Origin: Aliarcobacter sp.
GTDB lineage: Bacteria > Campylobacterota > Campylobacteria > Campylobacterales > Arcobacteraceae
NCBI GenBank assembly: GCA_028689025.1
Contig: JAQTXA010000006.1
Coordinates: 62,001-126,000 of the forward strand
Direction of reading: 5' to 3'
Length of the DNA: 64,000 nucleotides
Under the pieces are notes generated by a model. It worked only from the letters and a program-made list of their open reading frames with translations, searched no databases and was not told the origin of the DNA. The position numbers and the translations under genes are program-made. Within the stretch, counting starts at the first letter, position 1; each line of letters starts with the position of its first letter. This document shows positions 1 to 10,042 of the stretch, piece after piece.

Positions 1-626
1 ATTGTACAAAAATATAAATCTCTTAAATCAACCCTTTGTTTTGTATCATCCATATCTGCTTTTACATCGAGATGTTTTTCTAATCTATACATTTCATTAT
101 AAAGGTGTAAAGAGATAAGTTCATCAATTTTTGGATTTTCTATATTTCCAAGATTTTTTATTAATTCCAAAGATTTATTTTCTACAAGTAAAACATCACC
201 ATCTTGGTATTTTAAAGCATTTTTATTCTCTAATTTTATGTTTTCTTTTACAGTATAAAATGCTTTATCTTTTATGTAAACCAAAACATCATTTTTTTTG
301 CCATCAAGGATTTGTACAATTTTTGCTTTTGTTCTACTTCTTGGATTAAAAACCCTTTTTGCTAATACTAAATCCCCATCATAAGCCCCATTTAAATCAT
401 CAAACTCTATTTTTATATTTTTATGTTCACTTGTTAAATCTTCAAGAACTACAAGATTTTTTCCAACTTTAACAAGGGCAACTTTGTATTTAGAGTTTAA
501 TTCAAAAGTATTATCTTCATTAGTAACTATTATTTCATCTTTTAAAAACTTTTCTATCTCAATTAATTCCTCTTTTGAGTAGTTTTTACAGTTTGTTTGA
601 ATTTTTATAAATAGTTCTTTTAGCAA
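1..626 (-). CDS. rnr: ribonuclease R, N-terminal part (cut by window edge)
   Basis: This gene runs off the left edge; 208 codons are visible and stay open. The first ~200 residues are an N-terminal region with OB-type beta-rich sequence, and the visible part ends in RVDLRDLYFCT, which matches the start of the RNB catalytic domain of RNase R/RNase II (family pattern RxDLRxLxFVTIDG). The enzyme is a processive 3'-5' exoribonuclease of the cytoplasm. I chose the TTG at 626 because AAGGAT lies a few bases upstream and no in-frame ATG is better placed. It is divergent from ilvC. The catalytic Asp cluster would lie outside the window, so activity cannot be judged. Confidence 0.85.
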   Translation of the reverse strand, partial: MLKELFIKIQTNCKNYSKEELIEIEKFLKDEIIVTNEDNTFELNSKYKVALVKVGKNLVVLEDLTSEHKNIKIEFDDLNGAYDGDLVLAKRVFNPRSRTKAKIVQILDGKKNDVLVYIKDKAFYTVKENIKLENKNALKYQDGDVLLVENKSLELIKNLGNIENPKIDELISLHLYNEMYRLEKHLDVKADMDDTKQRVDLRDLYFCT

Positions 627-691
627 TTTTAATCCTTTTAATAATCATCTAATAGTAGCAAAACTAAAAGTATTCTTCCCTTTAATTTTCC

Positions 692-726
692 AAGTTATCT
701 AAGATTTAGATACTTTTTTGTATAAT
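692..726 (+). promoter_or_regulatory. ilvC promoter with dyad over the -35 region
   Basis: A perfect TATAAT lies at 721-726, about 25 bases before the ilvC ribosome binding site. Just upstream, at 692-715, is an imperfect inverted repeat: AAGT-T-ATCTAA, spacer gat, then TTAGATACTT, so 10 bp pair with one bulged T. It sits where the -35 contact would be. It looks like an operator, but a run of T follows, so a stray terminator-like hairpin is possible. No T-box or attenuator leader peptide is visible. Confidence 0.5.
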
Positions 727-739
727 CTCAAAAATTTAA

Positions 740-1780
<1,041 letters not shown>

Positions 1781-1785
1781 TTTAT

Positions 1786-1811
1786 TTTAAGGAAGATTTT
1801 TCTTCCTTAAA
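1786..1811 (+). terminator. hairpin after ilvC
   Basis: TTTAAGGAAGA, a TTTT loop and TCTTCCTTAAA form a perfect 11-bp stem directly after the ilvC stop. The following bases are ataaaaa rather than a T tract, so termination may be weak and some reading into the deacetylase gene is possible. Confidence 0.6.
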
Positions 1812-1829
1812 TAAAAACTCAAGAGATAT

Positions 1830-3017
1830 ATGAACCAGAAAAAACCGCGAAAAAAATCACGAAAAAAAATTACTCCTCAACCAAATAAAAAACTTATTAA
1901 TATTTTTTTAATAATATTTTTAATTGCATTTTTAGCAACTATTGCTAGTTATTATACATTAAAAAATAAAGATACAATTAAGAATATCCCTGCTCAAATC
2001 GAAGCTAAAACCCAAGAGATAAAAAAAGAAATAATTCTTCCAAAAATAAAAGAGATAAAAGATTTTAAAGAACAAGCACCTGAAGATTTTTTTGAAGAGA
2101 AATTTAATGTACCTGATGAACATAAATTTGAAGAATATTCAAAAGAGCTTGAAAAAGTAATCATAGATAAGCCAGAAACAGAAGAATCTATAAATAAAGA
2201 AAATGAACTTATTCAAAAAAAAGTTGAAGAGATAAAAGAGAATAAACTAAAAGAAATAAATTCTACGAAAAAAGATGAAAAAGTTATAATTAAAACAAAA
2301 GAGAAATTAGATGAGAAAAGTATAATTACAACTAAAGACACTTTCATTTATGACAAAAAAAGTAAACCAAAAATTGCAATCTTAGTTGATGATGTTACCA
2401 CTCAAGCCCAAAAAGACAAAATATTAAGTATGGGTTATAAAATAAATATGGCATTTTTACCTCCAACAAATGCTCATCCAAATTCAGCAAAAATTGCACA
2501 AAACTTATCTTTTCATATGATACATTTTCCTATGCAAGCATCCAATTCATTTAAAGGTGAAGAAGTTAATACTCTAAAAACTACTGATTCTTATGAAACA
2601 ATTGAAAAAAGAGTTAAACAGTTAAGATTATGGTATCCAAATGCTGTTTATACAAATAATCACACTGGTTCAGTATTTACTGAAAATGATGAAGCTGTTG
2701 ATAAATTATTTAGAGCATTAAAAAAATACAATTTTATCTTTGTTGATAGTAGAACAAGTGCTAAATCTGTTGTAAAAAAATATGCAAAAAAATATGATAT
2801 GCCTTATATTGTTAGAAATACATTTCTAGATAATGAACAAAGCTATCAATATGTTCAGAAACAATTAAAAGAAGCTATTGAACTAGCTAAAAAAAGAGGT
2901 TATTCATTAGCAATTGGTCATCCTCATGAGGTTACTCTTCGAGTTTTAAGAGATTCAAAAAGTTTGTTTAAAGATGTTGAACCAATCTTTATAAATCAAT
3001 TACCATATCTGCAATAA
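1830..3017 (+). CDS. divergent polysaccharide deacetylase (YibQ/DUF610 family)
   Basis: The first 25 residues are a Lys/Arg-rich cytoplasmic tail (KKPRKKSRKK), followed by one membrane helix (about 25-44) and a long Lys/Glu-rich spacer to about residue 180. The C-terminal ~215 residues are the catalytic-fold domain: KIAILVDDV, HFPMQA and IGHPHEVTLRVL are the family's conserved stretches. The protein therefore sits in the inner membrane with its domain in the periplasm. The family resembles NodB-type deacetylases, but its substrate is not established; cell-wall glycan is a guess. dprA follows after 39 bases. Confidence 0.75.
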   Translation: MNQKKPRKKSRKKITPQPNKKLINIFLIIFLIAFLATIASYYTLKNKDTIKNIPAQIEAKTQEIKKEIILPKIKEIKDFKEQAPEDFFEEKFNVPDEHKFEEYSKELEKVIIDKPETEESINKENELIQKKVEEIKENKLKEINSTKKDEKVIIKTKEKLDEKSIITTKDTFIYDKKSKPKIAILVDDVTTQAQKDKILSMGYKINMAFLPPTNAHPNSAKIAQNLSFHMIHFPMQASNSFKGEEVNTLKTTDSYETIEKRVKQLRLWYPNAVYTNNHTGSVFTENDEAVDKLFRALKKYNFIFVDSRTSAKSVVKKYAKKYDMPYIVRNTFLDNEQSYQYVQKQLKEAIELAKKRGYSLAIGHPHEVTLRVLRDSKSLFKDVEPIFINQLPYLQ

Positions 3018-3056
3018 ATAGGCTATAATAATTTAATTAATTATTAAAGAGCCTTT

Positions 3057-3830
3057 ATGATTTCAAAAATAAACTTTCCCATTGATGAATTATCATCAAT
3101 GAAAAAATACCCCCATGAACTTTTTTATATTGGAAATCTTGAACTTTTAAAAAGAAAAAAAATCTCAATAATTGGGACGAGAAGGCCGAATTCTTATACT
3201 AAAGAGTTTACATATAAATTAGCTTCTAAATTCTCAAATGCAGGAATTTGTATAGTAAGTGGCGCAGCTATGGGTGTTGATGCACTTGCTCATCAAGGAG
3301 CAAAATCAAATAATACAATTGCAGTTGTAGCAAATGGCTTAGATATTCGCTATCCAAGTATTAATAAAAATCTAATTATCGATATTGAAAAAAATGGCTT
3401 AGTACTTTCAGCCTATAAAGAGAAAGAAAAGGCAAGAAACTACACTTTTGTACATAGAAATGAGATTGTAGTTGCTTTAAGTGAATTTCTAATAGTAACT
3501 GAAGCTGATTTGAATTCAGGTTCATTAACTTCAGTTAATTATGCTTTAAGAATGGGCAAAAAAGTTTATACACTTCCCCATAGAATCAATGAGAGTTTAG
3601 GAACGCAAGAACTCTTAAAAAAAGGCTTAATTGAAGCTATTTATGATATTGATGAATTTTTAGAAAAAGTTTCTGGCATAAAAACTACTTTCTTGGATGA
3701 TGAAGTATTAAACTTTTGTAAAAATTACCCCACCTATGAAGAAGCTCTAAGAAAATTCTCAAATAAAATATTTGAATATGAATTAGAAGGAAAAATAAAA
3801 ATAGAAAATGGTAAATTAATTGTAGTCTAA
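3057..3830 (+). CDS. dprA: DNA-processing protein DprA (short form)
   Basis: DprA loads RecA on single-stranded DNA taken up during natural transformation. The Rossmann-like core is visible: ISIIGTRRPNSYTK (about 37-50), VSGAAMGVDALAHQGA (about 74-89), VTEADLNSGSLTS and YTLPHRINES. At 257 residues it is much shorter than enteric DprA because the N-terminal SAM domain is absent. A C-terminal segment ending YELEGKIKIENGKLIVV looks like the reduced winged-helix end. This length is usual for Campylobacterota, so it is not a truncation. An AT-rich inverted repeat (AGGCT...AGCCT) lies just upstream. Confidence 0.9.
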   Translation: MISKINFPIDELSSMKKYPHELFYIGNLELLKRKKISIIGTRRPNSYTKEFTYKLASKFSNAGICIVSGAAMGVDALAHQGAKSNNTIAVVANGLDIRYPSINKNLIIDIEKNGLVLSAYKEKEKARNYTFVHRNEIVVALSEFLIVTEADLNSGSLTSVNYALRMGKKVYTLPHRINESLGTQELLKKGLIEAIYDIDEFLEKVSGIKTTFLDDEVLNFCKNYPTYEEALRKFSNKIFEYELEGKIKIENGKLIVV

Positions 3831-3838
3831 TACCTTTC

Positions 3839-5038
3839 TCAGCTTATATCCTCAGGTTGAATACTTTTCTTAACTTTTAGATTTAATAAAATTAAATAGC
3901 CAACTAAACCTGAGAATAAAGAACCTAATAAAATAGCTAATTTGTCTGTATAAAAGAATGTTGAGGAGTCAACATAAGCTAAAGAATCAATAAATAAACT
4001 CATAGTAAATCCGACACCTGTTAAAACTGCAACTCCATATAATTGAGCCCATGATACATCCGTTGGAAGTTTTGTAAGATTTAGTTTTACTGCAATATAA
4101 ATAAAGGTGAAAACACCTAATTGTTTTCCTATAAATACACTTAAGAATATTCCCCATGATACGGAGTTATTCATCTGCTCCAATGAAATTAATCGAAGGT
4201 CAATCCCTGCATTTACAAAAGCAAAAATTGGCAAAATAAAATATGTAACCCAATTATGAATAAAGTGCTCTAAAGTTCTAATAGGAGAGATATGTTTTCT
4301 TTTTTCATTTATTATACTTATAGGAATTGTAAAAGCTAGAATAATTCCTGTTAATGTAGCATGAACACCTGTTTTTAAAATACAAATCCAAAGAATAAAA
4401 CCAACAATGGCATAAAGACTTAAATAATGAACTTTAAATCTATTTAATAAAATTAAAATTAAAATGCAAATAGTTCCAAAAACCAATGAAATAGAAGATA
4501 ATTCAGCCGTATAAAAAAATGCAATAATTAAAATAGCCCCTAAATCGTCAAATATTGCAAGTGCCATTAAAAATATTTTTAAAGAAGTTGGTACTCTTTT
4601 CCCAAGTAACACTAAAATTCCTAAAGCAAAGGCTATATCAGTTGCAGTGGGAATTGCCCAACCTCTGAGGGCAAACTCATCATGTTTGTTAAATAAAAAA
4701 AAGATTAAAGCAGGAATTAGCATTCCACCAATTGCACCAATTAAGGGAAGTGTTACATTTGAGATTTTTGACAAATGTCCTAAAATAAGCTCTCTTTTTA
4801 TCTCTAAGCCAATCATTAAAAAGAAAATAGCCATAAGACCATCATTTACCCATAAAATTAAAGGCTTAGAAATTTCAATAGTTGTTCCTACTCGAAATTC
4901 AATTTTAGTATGTAAAAAAGTATTATAAAATTCAGAAAGAAATGTATTACTAAAAATCAATGCAATTATAGTAACAAATATTAATATAATTCCAGATGCT
5001 GACTCTTTTTCTAGAAATTTTCCAACTAAAACTTTCAT
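3839..5038 (-). CDS. nhaA: Na+/H+ antiporter NhaA
   Basis: Inner-membrane antiporter exchanging two protons for one sodium. About 11-12 hydrophobic helices are present. LMALAIFDDLGAILIIAFF carries the paired Asp residues of the ion-binding site (Asp163/164 in E. coli), and VNDGLMAIFFLMIGLEIKREL is the conserved helix II region. An open frame extends to 5125, but the ATG at 5038 has AAGGAT seven bases upstream and gives MKVLVGKFLEKES, the usual NhaA start, at 399 residues. Its 3' end faces dprA eight bases away; no clear terminator is visible between them. Confidence 0.95.
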   Translation of the reverse strand: MKVLVGKFLEKESASGIILIFVTIIALIFSNTFLSEFYNTFLHTKIEFRVGTTIEISKPLILWVNDGLMAIFFLMIGLEIKRELILGHLSKISNVTLPLIGAIGGMLIPALIFFLFNKHDEFALRGWAIPTATDIAFALGILVLLGKRVPTSLKIFLMALAIFDDLGAILIIAFFYTAELSSISLVFGTICILILILLNRFKVHYLSLYAIVGFILWICILKTGVHATLTGIILAFTIPISIINEKRKHISPIRTLEHFIHNWVTYFILPIFAFVNAGIDLRLISLEQMNNSVSWGIFLSVFIGKQLGVFTFIYIAVKLNLTKLPTDVSWAQLYGVAVLTGVGFTMSLFIDSLAYVDSSTFFYTDKLAILLGSLFSGLVGYLILLNLKVKKSIQPEDIS

Positions 5039-5167
5039 AATAATTATCCTTGAAATTAATGTATTTATTTTAGTAAAGAAAGCTTTATATATTTTTAAAT
5101 AATTACAATGGTATAAAAGATGCATTTATTGAAAGAATTATAATAGTTTAAAAGTTAGGATTATATT

Positions 5168-5479
5168 ATGGGTTATCAAAGTTTAGTTTTTAATGGAAAT
5201 GAAGTTTTAGCATATGTGGATTCACCAACTCCATATGAATTAAAAGAGAATGATATTATTTATGTAATGCCATTGGATTTATATTTTAAAGTTACAAATA
5301 AAAAAATGTATACGATGCAGTTAAAAGAGGATGAATTTGGGAAAGTTAAAAATACCCAATTAAGAAATTATGGTGTATTAAAATTTAAACTTGATGAAAA
5401 TGAGATTTTTATAGAGAGGAAAACCCATCTTCTACTTGAAAAAGTTAAAGTTGAAAATGGGATATTTGTAAAATTTTAG
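5168..5479 (+). CDS. conserved hypothetical protein, 103 residues
   Basis: I do not recognise this family. The product is small, soluble and beta-rich (alternating hydrophobic pattern, for example EIFIERKTHLLLEKVKV), with no signal peptide, membrane helix or cysteine. A TATAAT-like box and AGGAT precede the ATG. It is divergent from nhaA, and its last four bases overlap the end of murC on the other strand. Both the start and the coding bias look real. Confidence 0.6.
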   Translation: MGYQSLVFNGNEVLAYVDSPTPYELKENDIIYVMPLDLYFKVTNKKMYTMQLKEDEFGKVKNTQLRNYGVLKFKLDENEIFIERKTHLLLEKVKVENGIFVKF

Positions 5480-6780
5480 AATCTTAATTGATAAGTAATA
5501 TCTCCAGCACCAACGCCTAAGAATATTCCCTCATCATAACTTTTGATGATTTTCCCATCTTTGATTAAATCAATTCTACCTTCAGTGGTAGTGATTTTAT
5601 CTGCAAATATTGGATTATATGAAGCAAACTCTTTTTCAAAATCTATATCAATTTTTTTCTCACCAGGAATTGTCCAAAGTGGTAAAATAATAAGCTCATC
5701 ACATCTTCTAAAACATTTTTTGAAACCTTCAAGATTATCACTTGTTCTTGAATATTTGTGAGGTTGCCAAAGAACTATTCTTTTATTTATATTTGTAAGA
5801 TTGTCGTATAACTCAATTGATTTCATTGTAGCTTCAATCTCTGTTGGATGGTGAGCATAATCATCAATTACTACAAATTTACTATTTGCTTGAACAATAT
5901 CAAATCTTTTTTTGATACCTTTATAGTCTAAAAGATTTTTTCTAATAGTTTCAACATCTAGTTCATTAAGTGCTGCAAGTATTGCTAAAGAAGCATTTGT
6001 TGCCATGTGAAAACCAAATCCCCAAACTTCAAATGTACCTAAATCTTTTAAATCAAATTTTGTACAAGGTTGATTATCTTTTAGTGTGTAACAAAGATTT
6101 TTAATATCTTTTGAGGGATAAAGATAAGTTGCATCTTCTACTTTTAATTTTTTAATATCTTTATCTTCACCATTTAAAACTCTTTTTTTAGCAAGTGAAA
6201 TAAATCTTTCATAAGACTCATAAAACTTATCATAATCATAGTGATAATATTCCATGTGCTCAGGTTCAGCATTTGTAACAATTGCACAATATGGATTTGA
6301 AAGTAAAAAAGAGGCATCTGATTCATCTGCTTCAAAGGCAATTAAATCACTTACGTATCTAAAATTTGAACCGAAATCCTTTGAAATTGCCCCTATTAAT
6401 GCAGAACTTTGTAAGATTGAAGCTAACATTGCAGTTGTTGTAGATTTCCCATGAGCACCTGCAACACAATAGTTTTTCTTATCTCCAAGAATAATTGGTA
6501 AGGCTTCTTTTCTTGAAAGAGTTCTAATTTGTTTAAGTCTTGCTTCTATTAACTCAGGATTTTCATCTGTAACTGCTGCTGAATAAATAACTAAATCAAA
6601 ATCATCATTCATGTTTGAAGCACTTTGAGGACAAGAAACTTTTATTCCCTCATCTTCTAAAGCCTTTGTAATTAATGAACTTTTCATATCAGAACCACTA
6701 ACTTCGTGTCCATCAAAATTTAAAAATCTAGCTAAGGCAGAAAGGCCAATTCCACCAATTCCTATAAAATGTACTTTCAA
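5476..6780 (-). CDS. murC: UDP-N-acetylmuramate-L-alanine ligase
   Basis: Adds L-alanine to UDP-MurNAc with ATP, the first step of the peptidoglycan peptide. HFIGIGGIGLSALARFL at residues 4-20 is the nucleotide-sugar binding start, GAHGKSTTTAMLA (about 108-120) the Mur-ligase P-loop, and VIDDYAHHPTEIEATM the C-terminal domain signature. The 434-residue length is normal for the group. It is the last gene of a leftward run that also holds the 193-residue protein and the aminotransferase; the 193-residue gene ends on the base next to its start. Confidence 0.96.
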   Translation of the reverse strand: MKVHFIGIGGIGLSALARFLNFDGHEVSGSDMKSSLITKALEDEGIKVSCPQSASNMNDDFDLVIYSAAVTDENPELIEARLKQIRTLSRKEALPIILGDKKNYCVAGAHGKSTTTAMLASILQSSALIGAISKDFGSNFRYVSDLIAFEADESDASFLLSNPYCAIVTNAEPEHMEYYHYDYDKFYESYERFISLAKKRVLNGEDKDIKKLKVEDATYLYPSKDIKNLCYTLKDNQPCTKFDLKDLGTFEVWGFGFHMATNASLAILAALNELDVETIRKNLLDYKGIKKRFDIVQANSKFVVIDDYAHHPTEIEATMKSIELYDNLTNINKRIVLWQPHKYSRTSDNLEGFKKCFRRCDELIILPLWTIPGEKKIDIDFEKEFASYNPIFADKITTTEGRIDLIKDGKIIKSYDEGIFLGVGAGDITYQLRF

Positions 6781-7362
6781 TTAATTTCCTAATAAATGTT
6801 TTAAGTTTTTGTACTCTTGTTCTAAAATATCTTTGTTTTCATTTAAAAAATCTTGATTATTAAATCTAAAATTCATAATAAAATATCCATATTTTTCATC
6901 TTCAACATCAGCCTCTAAATCGACTCTTGTATCATAAAAATCATCCAATTGGATTTTTGAAGCTAAAAATATAATCAAGATATTTAATGCTTTTTCTAAA
7001 GCTTCATCTTCAATTATATTTGCTAAAACAAAAACTAATTCTTTTGCTCCATCAAAATTATCATAAGACCATTTCTCAATTGCATGTTCATATAAAGCTC
7101 TTACATAAAGTAAATTGTCACCTTCAAGATTTAGCTTTTCATGTTTGTTTAATATTTTTTCAACATTTGCAAATGATGTTTTTAAAATTTGTTCATATAA
7201 TTTATTTATATTCTCTTCATCTAAATCTAAAACTAACATAGAATCTAATGTCTCATACATTAAACCAATATCTTCAGCTTTCATAGAATTAACTCTAGCT
7301 TCTTCTAAATATTTTAAAAAATCTGGGTTTGTTCTTGCTTGAAATAGTGCTTCTTTATTCAT
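6781..7362 (-). CDS. conserved hypothetical protein, 193 residues
   Basis: Unrecognised. It is a soluble, acidic, almost all-helical protein (MNKEALFQARTNPDFLKYLEE...), with no signal peptide, cysteine or membrane segment; the pattern suggests a helical-repeat or adaptor fold. It overlaps the aminotransferase gene upstream by eight bases and abuts murC downstream, so the three are translationally linked. A role connected with lysine/DAP or cell-wall supply is only a guess from position. Confidence 0.7.
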   Translation of the reverse strand: MNKEALFQARTNPDFLKYLEEARVNSMKAEDIGLMYETLDSMLVLDLDEENINKLYEQILKTSFANVEKILNKHEKLNLEGDNLLYVRALYEHAIEKWSYDNFDGAKELVFVLANIIEDEALEKALNILIIFLASKIQLDDFYDTRVDLEADVEDEKYGYFIMNFRFNNQDFLNENKDILEQEYKNLKHLLGN

Positions 7363-8485
7363 TTATAAAATCCTTTAATCTAGTAAGTGCTTCTCTTGTT
7401 TTCTCTTCATTTTCAACAAGTGCAATTCTAATATAACCTTTACCTAAACCATTTCTACCTAAAAAACTTCCAGGTAATACTTTTACATTTTTTTCTTTAT
7501 ATAAGTTTTTTGTAAATTCTAATTCATCTTTTACTTCTAACCAAATATAAAAAGTAGCTTCTGGAATTGGTGTTCCTAAAATCTCATTTGCAATTTCAAA
7601 ATTCTTTTTATAAATTTTTCTAAAACCTGCTACATGTTCTTGATCATTCCATGCAACTGCAGCTGCTTCTTGAAGAGGAACGGGACTTGCGCAACCTACA
7701 TAAGTTCTGTATTGTAAATACTCTTTTAAAATATTTGCATCACCTGCAATAAATCCACTTCGTAGTCCTGGAGCTGAGCTTCTTTTTGAAATAGAATTCA
7801 TTACTAAAACATTTTTAAAATCTTTATTTCCCACAAAAATTGAAGCTTCTAAAAGTGAAGCTGGTTTTGTATCTTCATCAAAATAGATTTCAGAATAACA
7901 CTCATCATTTACTAAAATAAAATCAAACTCTAATGCTTTTTTAACCCATTCACCTAAATCTGCTTTACTCATTGAAGCTGATGTTGGATTATTTGGGAAA
8001 TTTAAAATTACTAAATCACATCTTTTTAAATCTTCATCACTAAGTGTAGCTTTAAAACCATTCTCTTTAGTTAAATCAATATGAATAACCTCAGCTCTTG
8101 AAGCAATTGCAGCACCTTCATAGATTTGATAAAAAGGATTTGTAAATGCCATAACTGGATTTTTTTTATCAAATAGAGCAAATTGTGGAAAATTAAATAA
8201 AACTTCTCTTGTTCCAAATGATGGCACAATTTGATTCATTTCTAAGTTTACATTAAATCTTGTTTTTACAAAATTTATCATTGATTCTCTTAAAAATGGT
8301 TCACCAATTGTTGATGGATATTTTCGTAAACTTGCACTTGTCTCTTTTAATTTATCTTGAATAAAAGCTGGTGTTTCAAATTTTGGCTCACCAATTGTTA
8401 AAGCTGATAATTCATATTTTTCATTTGGGATAATTCCCTCTAATAACTCATTTAATTTTTCAAATGGATATTTTTCAAAATTCAT
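7355..8485 (-). CDS. dapC: PLP aminotransferase, probably succinyldiaminopimelate transaminase
   Basis: Fold-type I class I/II aminotransferase. The PLP lysine lies in VMNSISKRSSAPGLRSGF, and NFPNNPTSASM, NDECYSEIYF and the C-terminal Arg in KGYIRIALVENEEK are the other cofactor and carboxylate contacts. Campylobacterota use a relative of this enzyme as N-succinyl-LL-DAP aminotransferase for lysine and peptidoglycan, which fits its place in front of murC. The specificity itself cannot be read from the sequence; aspartate or another amino acid remains possible. Confidence 0.75.
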   Translation of the reverse strand: MNFEKYPFEKLNELLEGIIPNEKYELSALTIGEPKFETPAFIQDKLKETSASLRKYPSTIGEPFLRESMINFVKTRFNVNLEMNQIVPSFGTREVLFNFPQFALFDKKNPVMAFTNPFYQIYEGAAIASRAEVIHIDLTKENGFKATLSDEDLKRCDLVILNFPNNPTSASMSKADLGEWVKKALEFDFILVNDECYSEIYFDEDTKPASLLEASIFVGNKDFKNVLVMNSISKRSSAPGLRSGFIAGDANILKEYLQYRTYVGCASPVPLQEAAAVAWNDQEHVAGFRKIYKKNFEIANEILGTPIPEATFYIWLEVKDELEFTKNLYKEKNVKVLPGSFLGRNGLGKGYIRIALVENEEKTREALTRLKDFINE

Positions 8486-8499
8486 AAAATTTATTCCTT

Positions 8500-9927
8500 T
8501 TATTCTTCAACTATTGGAATCAATAATTGATTAAATTTATTTAAATCAAATGCTATAAAATCGCTGTTTGTATATAAAAATTTAAAAGAAAATCTTTTTT
8601 TGAACATATTTTCTTTTAAAGGTAAAAGCTGAAGCATATCTTTTTGTTTTTTTAGTTCTCTAATTGGATTTTGACCACTAGAAACCACTTCAAGTTTTTC
8701 ATTAAAGATTTTTGCAAGATTTTCAAAGTGATCTAAAAGATTAGTTTTACCCTCTTTTTCACCTGTTGGATCTAAATCAAATATTTTTGTTTTTATTTTT
8801 AATTGACTTGAAATATCAAATACAATTGGTGATATTTGCTCATAAGAATTTGTATCATTTAAAATAATTACAGTTCTTTTTACAGCTTTTAGATTCTCTT
8901 TTCCAAATTTAAAAACTGGAATTTTTAAATCTAAAACACTTCTAACATCTTCTTTATTTTTAAACATTTCAGGAGTTAACATAATCATACCAATATTGTT
9001 TTTTCTAAAATCCTCTTTTATGATTTTATTAAAACCTTTATTTGCATAATCAATTAATAAAACAATTGATGGAAAATGTTTTAACTCTTCTTTTATAAAC
9101 TCCATAATTTGTACAGTTGTTGGTCTGGTAACTCTTACAATTAACAGATTGTTTTTTAGTTTTTGATTTAGATATTTTGCCTCATCAATTACTTTTTTTA
9201 CACTTGCATCGTTTTGTAAGTATAGATCTAAATATAGATATATATTTGTTCCAAAAGGCATTGGAAATTGACCTTGAGTTTTTCCAATTACATTGTAAAC
9301 TTGCATTAAAACATCAGGTTTCCCAATAACTAAAATCACATCATTTGGTTTTAAAACTAAAGATGGTTTTATTGTAATCATTTTTTGATTTCTATAAAGT
9401 CCAAAGATTTTCCACTCTTTTTGCTCAATTGAACCTATATATCTATAAGCATAAGAACTTCCAAATGGGATTCTAATCTCCATAATTTCACCCTGTTTTA
9501 ATCCAATATTTTGGGCTAGAACTGGAACATTTGGGAGTTTTTCAACCATTCCATTTGCTAAAACTTCTATCCCTCTATAGATATTTACTAACGGGTCATT
9601 TATTTTCATTCCCCAATAATCTAAAACATTCATCTGAATATTTTTTGTATGCTCTCTAATATTTTTTATAACATTTAGCATTTCATCTTTTGAATTTAGA
9701 GCTATTAAAACTTCAGTATGAATATTTTTATCTAAAACCATAGAAAGTTTTGATTTTGAAGTTGGATCGAACTTATAAAATGTGAAATTTGAAGGTTTTT
9801 GAACAGGCAAAATTAAGTCACTCATATAAATTACATCATAACTATTGTCACCTGTATTTGCTTCAATAATTCTTTGCATTAATTTTTTTGCAACAATACC
9901 ATCAAGGATAATTAATATTTTTTTCAT
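8500..9927 (-). CDS. TrkA-like cytoplasmic protein with RCK_C domain
   Basis: Length 475 residues. The first ~130 form a Rossmann-like, TrkA_N-type region (KKILIILDGIVAKKLMQRII). Residues ~135-210 resemble an RCK_C/TrkA_C domain (LKQGEIMEIRIPFGSSYAYR to LKPNDVILVIGKPDVLMQV). The remainder is a second alpha/beta region of unknown role. The family (COG3400-like) is usually described as a potassium-channel-associated regulator, but no channel gene is near. It ends 14 bases before the aminotransferase start, in the same direction, so co-transcription with it is likely. Confidence 0.65.
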   Translation of the reverse strand: MKKILIILDGIVAKKLMQRIIEANTGDNSYDVIYMSDLILPVQKPSNFTFYKFDPTSKSKLSMVLDKNIHTEVLIALNSKDEMLNVIKNIREHTKNIQMNVLDYWGMKINDPLVNIYRGIEVLANGMVEKLPNVPVLAQNIGLKQGEIMEIRIPFGSSYAYRYIGSIEQKEWKIFGLYRNQKMITIKPSLVLKPNDVILVIGKPDVLMQVYNVIGKTQGQFPMPFGTNIYLYLDLYLQNDASVKKVIDEAKYLNQKLKNNLLIVRVTRPTTVQIMEFIKEELKHFPSIVLLIDYANKGFNKIIKEDFRKNNIGMIMLTPEMFKNKEDVRSVLDLKIPVFKFGKENLKAVKRTVIILNDTNSYEQISPIVFDISSQLKIKTKIFDLDPTGEKEGKTNLLDHFENLAKIFNEKLEVVSSGQNPIRELKKQKDMLQLLPLKENMFKKRFSFKFLYTNSDFIAFDLNKFNQLLIPIVEE

Positions 9928-9979
9928 GGGCGCAATTATATCTTAAAAAAATTAATTGTAGATTTTTAAAGCCTATCAG

Positions 9980-9998
9980 GTAAGAGCTATAATCTTAC
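9980..9998 (+). promoter_or_regulatory. tgt promoter -10 inside an inverted repeat
   Basis: TATAAT at 9988-9993 is bracketed by GTAAGA (9980-9985) and TCTTAC (9993-9998), a perfect 6-bp inverted repeat whose loop is the -10 box. The start of tgt is 45 bases downstream. This may be an operator, or a chance dyad in AT-rich DNA. Confidence 0.45.
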
Positions 9999-10042
9999 TT
10001 TAGATACAATGGCATTATCAAAAAAAAAGGTTTATATAATTT

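Noticed and set aside
131-349. Rightward open frame of 72 codons inside the left-edge gene
   Set aside because: The minus strand reads without stops as RNase R with a recognisable RNB start; the rightward product is Phe/Leu/His-rich, as mirror frames of AT-rich genes are.
3057-3830. dprA as a truncated pseudogene
   Set aside because: At 257 residues it is short against enteric DprA, but the Rossmann core and C-terminal end are intact and this length is usual in the phylum.
4647-4928. Open frame opposite nhaA, and similar frames opposite murC, flgK, fliD, amtB and arsB
   Set aside because: They lack ribosome binding sites and family likeness, and lie fully inside well-supported genes on the other strand.
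5039-5125. N-terminal extension of NhaA by 29 residues
   Set aside because: The ATG at 5038 has a better ribosome binding site and gives the normal NhaA beginning; the extension has no family likeness.
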